In this document: in pieces, positions 59,295-64,000 of the stretch
Layout of the letters: every line of letters begins with the position of its first letter
Position numbering within the stretch: position 1 is the stretch's first letter
Assembly (NCBI RefSeq): GCF_014205055.1
Contig: NZ_JACHMS010000001.1
Coordinates: 434,001 to 498,000, forward strand
Direction: 5' to 3'
Source: Streptomyces luteogriseus
Lineage (GTDB): Bacteria > Actinomycetota > Actinomycetes > Streptomycetales > Streptomycetaceae
Length of the DNA: 64,000 nucleotides
Made by a program: the position numbers and the translations under genes
The notes under the pieces: model-generated
The model's input: the letters and a program-made list of their open reading frames with translations, nothing else
Told to the model about the DNA's origin: nothing
Databases searched by the model: none

Positions 59295-60866
59295 ATGCTG
59301 GCCAAGCTGTCCACGCGCCCCTCGATACGGCGCTGCGCGGTCACCGGCACGGCCGGGCTGGCCCTGCTGGGCACGGCGCTGCCGGCCGCCGACGACCCGC
59401 CGCCCGGCCTCACACGCTTCTACGACCAGAAGGTCACGTGGTCGCGGTGCACGGGCATGGACATGCCCAAGGACCTCCAGTGCGGGAAGGTCACCGTCCC
59501 GCTCGACTACGCCGAGCCGGGCGGGGGCACCCTCGACATCGCCGTCGCCCGCTACCGGGCCACGGGCAAGTCCCGGGGCTCGCTCCTGCTGAACTTCGGC
59601 GGCCCGGGCGGCCAGGGGGTGGCCCAACTCGCCATGGGCGGCAAGGACTTCATGGGGCTGACGAACGGCTATGACGTCGTCTCCTTCGACCCCCGCGGCG
59701 TGGGGCGCTCCTCGCCCGTCAGCTGCGGAAACGCCTCGGACAACGCCCTGGACGCGACGGACGGCAACGCCGACGTGGCCGACCCCCAGGCCGTGCTGGA
59801 GGAGCTGCGGGCGGCGGCCACCGAGTGCACCGAGCATTCGGGTCCGGTCCTGCCCCACATCGGCACGGTCAACGCCGCCCGCGACCTGGACGTCATGCGG
59901 GACGCACTCGGCGACGACAAGCTCAACTACCTGGGCTTCTCCTACGGGAGCCGGCTCGGCGCGGTGTACGCGGCCCAGTACCCGGAGAAGGTCGGCAGGA
60001 TGGTGCTGGACGGCGTCGACACCCTGACCGAGCCGCTGGCCGACCAGGGCGTGGTGAGCGCCCAGGGGCAGCAGACCGCGCTGGAGAGCTTCCTGACCTG
60101 GTGCACTCAGGACATCGCCTGTCCGTTCGGACGGAATCCGCGAGAAGCCCGGAAACACGTCGTCGAGGTGGTCGAGTCGCTCGACAAGGACCCGCTGCCG
60201 ACCGACTTCGGCGAGGCGTTCACCGGCCAGGACTTCGCGGGCGCCCTCGGGCAGGGCCTCTACAGCAGGGAGCTGTGGCCCTCGCTGCAACGGGCCATCG
60301 GACAGCTGCTCGAGGACGGTGACACGCGCGGCCTGGAGACGTTCCTGTCCGGGGGCTTCACCCTCCCGTCGCGGCGCGGCCCGCACGCCGGACTCACCGA
60401 CCCGGCCGACGTGCCCCTCGACAACCTGCCGGCGGCGCTGATGGCGGTCAACTGCGCGGACGATCCCGACCGCCCCGCCGCCGCACAGGTCACCGAGGAC
60501 CTCGGCCGGCTGCGCGCCCGCTACGAGCAGGCGTCACCGGTCTTCGGCCGCTACCGGCTCACCCAGGTGCTGATGTGCTACGGCCGCCCCAAGGGCACCG
60601 ACTACATCCGCGACGACGTCAAGGACGTCGACACGCCGCGCATGCTCCTCGTCGGCACCCGGGGCGACCCGGCCACGCCGTACCGCTGGACGGTGGAGAC
60701 CGCCAAGCGGCTCGGCTCGTCGGCCGTGGTGCTCGACAACCGGGGCGAGGGCCACACCGGCTACGGCTCGTCCAAATGCGTGCACAGCAAGGTCGACGCC
60801 TTCCTGCTGTACGGAACCCTTCCGCCGGACGGCAGTTCCTGCGGCTCCGACCGCGACGACGAGTGA
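59295..60866 (+). CDS. Secreted tripeptidyl-aminopeptidase-like alpha/beta hydrolase
   Basis: The protein has 523 residues, with TGGAGG 5 nt before the ATG. A signal peptide ends near residue 32. LLLNFGGPGGQG (oxyanion), GFSYGSRLG (nucleophile Ser), TRGDPATPY (Asp) and GEGHTGY (His) are the triad regions. This is the SlpD/TAP-type family of streptomycetes, which removes tripeptides from protein N-termini. A C-terminal Cys-containing tail (SSCGSDRD) is present. No lipobox is seen, so it is secreted rather than lipid-anchored. Confidence 0.9.
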   Translation: MLAKLSTRPSIRRCAVTGTAGLALLGTALPAADDPPPGLTRFYDQKVTWSRCTGMDMPKDLQCGKVTVPLDYAEPGGGTLDIAVARYRATGKSRGSLLLNFGGPGGQGVAQLAMGGKDFMGLTNGYDVVSFDPRGVGRSSPVSCGNASDNALDATDGNADVADPQAVLEELRAAATECTEHSGPVLPHIGTVNAARDLDVMRDALGDDKLNYLGFSYGSRLGAVYAAQYPEKVGRMVLDGVDTLTEPLADQGVVSAQGQQTALESFLTWCTQDIACPFGRNPREARKHVVEVVESLDKDPLPTDFGEAFTGQDFAGALGQGLYSRELWPSLQRAIGQLLEDGDTRGLETFLSGGFTLPSRRGPHAGLTDPADVPLDNLPAALMAVNCADDPDRPAAAQVTEDLGRLRARYEQASPVFGRYRLTQVLMCYGRPKGTDYIRDDVKDVDTPRMLLVGTRGDPATPYRWTVETAKRLGSSAVVLDNRGEGHTGYGSSKCVHSKVDAFLLYGTLPPDGSSCGSDRDDE

Positions 60867-60904
60867 GATCGATTGCCCCAAATGCCCCAGTCGCGAATTC
60901 GCTC

Positions 60905-60910
60905 TATCGT
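60905..60910 (+). promoter_or_regulatory. TATCGT -10 element for a leaderless transcript
   Basis: TATCGT lies 6 nt before the ATG at 60917 with no ribosome-binding site, and only 50 bp after the upstream gene. Confidence 0.45.
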
Positions 60911-60916
60911 TCTGTC

Positions 60917-62011
60917 ATGGAGAGCGTTCTGAGTCCCGCGACCCTTGCCGAACTGCGGCGCCCGCGCCCCTACCCCGCGGTCTCCGTGCTGACGCCGACA
61001 CACCGGCGCGATCCCTACAGCGCCCAGGACCAGGTCCGGCTGCGCAACGTGGTGGCCGAGGCCAAGAGGCAGCTGGAGGCCGATCCGGCCGTCACCCGTG
61101 AGCGACGCACCGACGTCGCCGGACATCTCGACCGGGCCCTGTCCGAGGTCGACCTGACCCACGCCGAGGACGGCCTGGTGATCTTCGCCGCTCCCGGCGA
61201 GCACCAGGTGTGGTCACTGGCCAGGCCCGTACCCGAACGCGTGGTCGTCTCGGACACCTTCCTCACCCGCAACCTGGTGTCCGCACAGACGGCCGGGCGC
61301 CCCATCTGGGTCCTGTCGCTCGCCGCGGATCGCGCCACCCTGTGGAACGGCGGCGTCGACCGGGTCACCGAGGCCCGCGTGGGCGGCTTCCCGCTGACGC
61401 GACGCGTGGAGAACTTCGACCCGGAGCGGCAGCAGCGGATCGGCGACACGCCGAGCGCCTTCCGGGAGGAACGCACCCGCCAGTTCCTCCGCGAGGCCGA
61501 CACCGCGATGAACGCCGTCCTGCGCGACCACCCGAGACAGCTGTACGTCACCGGCGAGCCGGCCGCCCTCTCCCTGCTGGACGAGGTCGGCAGCACCGCC
61601 CGGAACGCGGTGCACGTCCCGCACGGCGGGCTCGCGCACGGGACCCCCGAGGTCGTGTGGCAGGCCGTACGCCCGGTGATCGAGGCGGAGGCCCGCAGAA
61701 GCGCGGACGCCGTGACCCGCGCCCTCGAAACGGCCCGCGGGCGGCGGGAGTTCGCCGCCGGTGTCGACGAGCTGTGGCAGAGCGCCCGGGACGGCCGGAT
61801 CCGCCTGCTGGCCGTCGAGGAGAACTACCGCGTGACGGTCCGCGACGCCGGGGACCATCTGATCCTCGCCGAGAGCGACGACCTCGACTCCCGCGAGGAC
61901 ATCGTGGACGAGATCGTCGAGCAGTGCCTCGAAACCGGCGCCGACGTCCGCTTCGTACCGGACGGCGCCCTCGGGGAGGCGGACGGCATGGCCGGGGTGC
62001 TGCGGTACTGA
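60917..62011 (+). CDS. Bacterial archaeo-eukaryotic release-factor-like (baeRF) protein
   Basis: The protein has 364 residues. The arrangement YPAVSVLTPTHRRDPYSAQDQVRLRNVVAEAKRQL, then DGLVIFAAPGEHQVWSLARPVPERVVVSDTFLTRNLV and the C-terminal ARGRREFAAGVDELWQSARDGRIRLLAVEENY matches the eRF1/Pelota-like baeRF families of actinobacteria. These are thought to act on ribosomes or in stress defence. No GGQ motif is seen, so it is not a classical peptide-release factor. Confidence 0.78.
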   Translation: MESVLSPATLAELRRPRPYPAVSVLTPTHRRDPYSAQDQVRLRNVVAEAKRQLEADPAVTRERRTDVAGHLDRALSEVDLTHAEDGLVIFAAPGEHQVWSLARPVPERVVVSDTFLTRNLVSAQTAGRPIWVLSLAADRATLWNGGVDRVTEARVGGFPLTRRVENFDPERQQRIGDTPSAFREERTRQFLREADTAMNAVLRDHPRQLYVTGEPAALSLLDEVGSTARNAVHVPHGGLAHGTPEVVWQAVRPVIEAEARRSADAVTRALETARGRREFAAGVDELWQSARDGRIRLLAVEENYRVTVRDAGDHLILAESDDLDSREDIVDEIVEQCLETGADVRFVPDGALGEADGMAGVLRY

Positions 62012-62343
62012 CCGACGCACCGGCCGGCCTCCCCCGGGAGTCACACGACGGCCCTGGAGCCCCCAGCGCAACAGGGCTCGAACACAGGGCCGTCGAACAC
62101 CCGCCGCAACCTGGCCCCACCGATCCGACGGGTCGTCAAATACCCTGTGTAATCTACGACTTGTGCCTCGGGGTAGCGCACTCCGCACCTACCTCGGAGT
62201 AACTCCGTGAGACTGTGGCATATGCCAGAAGCACCACCGAATCGTGTGTCGCCGAATCCCTTACAGGGCGTCGCGGGCTGTGCAACAGTCGTAACGGTCC
62301 CTCCATCCACCTTGGTCGTACCGTCCCCGCATCGGAGTGCGTC
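62012..62343. other. Intergenic region with terminator and promoter of the phosphatase gene
   Basis: The first part holds the hairpin at 62046-62095. The rest (62140-62343) must hold the promoter of the PAS-phosphatase gene. CTGTGTAATCTACGACTTG at 62145-62163 is its most AT-rich part. No gene is visible. Confidence 0.4.
62046..62095. terminator. Two-tier hairpin after the baeRF gene
   Basis: CGACGGCCCTG pairs with CAGGGCCGTCG (11 bp), and inside it GAGCCC pairs with GGGCTC. The structure lies 35 bp past the stop codon. Confidence 0.6.
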
Positions 62344-63750
62344 ATGCCGTCCCACCTCTCCGCGGACCGCCCAGCCGCCCAGCCGCCCGGACGCGGCTCG
62401 GTCGACGCGCTCATTTCGCAGACGCGGCGGCTCAAGGGCGAGGTGGACGCGGTGCGCCGCGACGCCGCGGGAGAAGGATCGGACCACCCGCGCGAACGCT
62501 GGCAGCGCGCCCTGTACGACCTTGCCCTGCACCAACTCAGCGACCTCGACGAGCACTTGGCCCAGCTGAGGGACGGTCCTCTGCCCACGGCGGCCCCGGA
62601 ACCCACCGCACCCCCACAGGGCTCCCTGCTCAGCCGGGTCGGCAGCGCCGAGTGGAATCTGCTGACGGACGAGGCCAGTTGGTCCGGGGAGCTCTACCAG
62701 ATCCTCGGCCGCGACCCGGCCGCTCCCCCGCTCACCCTCGACGAACTGCCGTCGCTGGTGGTGGACGAGGACCGGCCCACACTGACGGCGATGGTCACCA
62801 ACTGCCTCGTCGACGCCCGGCCCATCGACGGCGAGTTCCGCATCACCCGCCGGGGCGGCGACGTACGTACCGTGCACATGATGGGCGAACCGGTGCTCGA
62901 CACCGACGGCAGCACCGCCTCGATGTGGGCCGTGCTGCGCGACGTCAGCGAACTGCGCCGCAGCCAGCGGGCGGTGAGCGAGACCCGTGACTCGCTCCAC
63001 CACCGGCAGGAGGCCGCGCGGAGCGAGCAACGGCTCGCGGTCGAACTGCAGGAGGCCGTGCTGCCGCCGTGGCGCGGCTCCCTGCGGCTCCCGCACCGGG
63101 GCCCCAGAACCCTCGACCTCGCGTCCCGGCACCTGTCGGCGTCCACGAACACCATGATCGGCGGCGACTGGTACGACGCGCTCGAACTGACCGACGGCGA
63201 AACGCTCCTCAGCGTCGGCGATCTCACCGGCCAGGGGGTCGGCGTCACCTCGAACATGACCATGCTGCTCGGTGCCGTACGCGGCATGGCCATGGCCGGT
63301 GCCCAGCCGGGGCAGTTGATGGCCTGGCTGAACCAGTTACTCGACGCCACCGTGCAACCCGCCCTGGGCAGCGCCGTATGCTGCCGCTACCGGCCCGCCA
63401 CCCGCACCCTGGCGTGGGCACAGGCCGGACACCCCGCCCCGCTGCTGTTCCGCGACGGGACGGGGCGCGCGCTGAACGCACCGGACGGCGTCCTGCTCGG
63501 CGCCACCTCGGGCGCCGCCTACGGGCAGGCCGAAGAGACGCTCCAGGTGGGAGACCTGCTGCTCCTGCACACCGACGGGCTGGTGCCCGGGCACACCGGG
63601 TCGGCGGCCGCGAACCTCCTCCTCGGACTGGCACCCCGCCTGACCGGGAACCGCACGGCGGAGGACTGCGTACGGACCGTGGTCGAGGAGTTCGGCGAGA
63701 GCGATCGCGAGGACAACGCCTGTGTGCTCGTCGCCAGGGTCATGTCTTAG
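62344..63750 (+). CDS. PAS-SpoIIE-type PP2C phosphatase, TTA-containing
   Basis: The protein has 468 residues from the ATG at 62344 (GGAG 7 nt upstream). A helical N-terminus is followed by a PAS fold (about 100-205). The SpoIIE/PP2C domain runs from about 230, with metal-binding Asp in IGGDWYDAL, GDLTGQGVGV and DREDNACVL, and LLLLHTDGLV. GDLTGQG replaces the usual GDVxGHG. Such phosphatases dephosphorylate anti-anti-sigma factors and so release SigB-class sigma factors. Codon 332 is TTA (63337-63339), tying it to bldA. No anti-anti-sigma gene is adjacent. Confidence 0.87.
   Translation: MPSHLSADRPAAQPPGRGSVDALISQTRRLKGEVDAVRRDAAGEGSDHPRERWQRALYDLALHQLSDLDEHLAQLRDGPLPTAAPEPTAPPQGSLLSRVGSAEWNLLTDEASWSGELYQILGRDPAAPPLTLDELPSLVVDEDRPTLTAMVTNCLVDARPIDGEFRITRRGGDVRTVHMMGEPVLDTDGSTASMWAVLRDVSELRRSQRAVSETRDSLHHRQEAARSEQRLAVELQEAVLPPWRGSLRLPHRGPRTLDLASRHLSASTNTMIGGDWYDALELTDGETLLSVGDLTGQGVGVTSNMTMLLGAVRGMAMAGAQPGQLMAWLNQLLDATVQPALGSAVCCRYRPATRTLAWAQAGHPAPLLFRDGTGRALNAPDGVLLGATSGAAYGQAEETLQVGDLLLLHTDGLVPGHTGSAAANLLLGLAPRLTGNRTAEDCVRTVVEEFGESDREDNACVLVARVMS
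63337..63339 (+). promoter_or_regulatory. TTA codon (bldA-dependent translation)
   Basis: This is an in-frame leucine TTA codon in the PAS-phosphatase gene, within NQLLDATVQP. It is the only such codon in the gene. Confidence 0.85.
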
Positions 63751-63755
63751 GAATC

Positions 63756-64000
63756 TCAGGCCTGTGCGCGGCTGCCGCCCCTGCCCTTCGTTTTCGGCAG
63801 GGCGAGCTTGATCTCCTCCCTCAGCTCCTGGATCCTCGGGTAGCCCGAGTACTCCGCGGTGAGCCGGTACATCTGGCGGAGCCGGTCCCAGGTGCGGTGC
63901 GAGGAGTTGGATCCCATCGACACCAGGGCCAGTCGCGCGTACCGGTCCGCCTGTTCGGGGTCGTCGGCGATGAAGCAGGCCGACGCCATCGACAGGTAGT
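63756..64000 (-). CDS. C-terminal part of an NsdA-like TPR regulatory protein (partial)
   Basis: The frame is open to the right edge of the window, giving about 81 residues. DPEQADRYARLALVSMGSNSSHRTWDRLRQMYRLTAEYSGYPRIQELREEI resembles the C-terminus of the NsdA/NsdB group of TPR-containing negative regulators of Streptomyces differentiation. The start and most of the protein are outside, so the assignment is tentative. Confidence 0.55.
   Translation of the reverse strand, partial: YLSMASACFIADDPEQADRYARLALVSMGSNSSHRTWDRLRQMYRLTAEYSGYPRIQELREEIKLALPKTKGRGGSRAQA

Overview
The window is high-GC actinobacterial chromosome, almost certainly Streptomyces. Pointers are the melC1-melC2 tyrosinase pair, a long chaplin with a sortase signal, an SsgA-like sporulation protein, the popR-clpP3-clpP4 cluster beside a SigB-type sigma factor, rare TTA codons, many TANNNT-N6-8-start leaderless promoters and an NsdA-like partial gene at the right edge. 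It reads as accessory or chromosome-arm-like DNA: many single-gene units, several gene remnants, secreted hydrolases and regulators. I see no rRNA, tRNA, IS element, prophage or CRISPR array.

Layout. 1-8.6 kb: tail of a PLP dehydratase, a membrane-anchored pseudokinase, a serine hydrolase, an F420-type LLM enzyme, an SsgA-like protein and small membrane proteins. 8.6-18.6 kb: aldo/keto reductase and cholesterol-oxidase-type flavoenzyme flanking a perfect 12-bp inverted repeat, a flavin monooxygenase abutting a TetR remnant, the melC operon, RNase HI, VOC proteins, an SGNH lipoprotein with a TTA codon and an APH-type kinase. 18.7-27.4 kb: epoxide hydrolase, then a proteolysis/stress cluster (clpP3-clpP4, a PopR operator, popR, sigma factor, anti-sigma kinase), a translationally coupled PRC-barrel operon and two membrane proteins.

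27.4-32.7 kb is the most unusual operon. On the minus strand it encodes, in order, a double-FHA ABC transporter, a cytosolic protein with 16 copies of a PTRV motif (14 of them PTRVV), and an intact Ser/Thr kinase. The second and third genes overlap by 4 nt. The repeated threonine has Val at +3, which fits FHA-ligand preference, so kinase, multivalent phospho-scaffold and FHA transporter may form one circuit resembling but extending mycobacterial PknF/Rv1747. A small upstream gene carries two TTA codons.

33-50.5 kb: a SnoaL remnant, a LysR/aldo-keto pair, carotenoid oxygenase, adenosine deaminase, PI-PLC-like protein, GH19 chitinase with DasR-like sites, MarR with an AmiC-like sensor, a decayed DD-peptidase, ssuE-ssuD behind a 25-aa cysteine-containing leader peptide, and an SPW membrane protein. 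50.7-64 kb: an epimerase, GNAT and deaminase genes, then a 1436-aa fusion of membrane sensor, PAS, GGDEF, EAL and alpha-oxoamine synthase with a methyltransferase 6 nt downstream. A chaplin, a secreted peptidase, a bacterial eRF1-like protein and a TTA-containing PAS-SpoIIE phosphatase follow.
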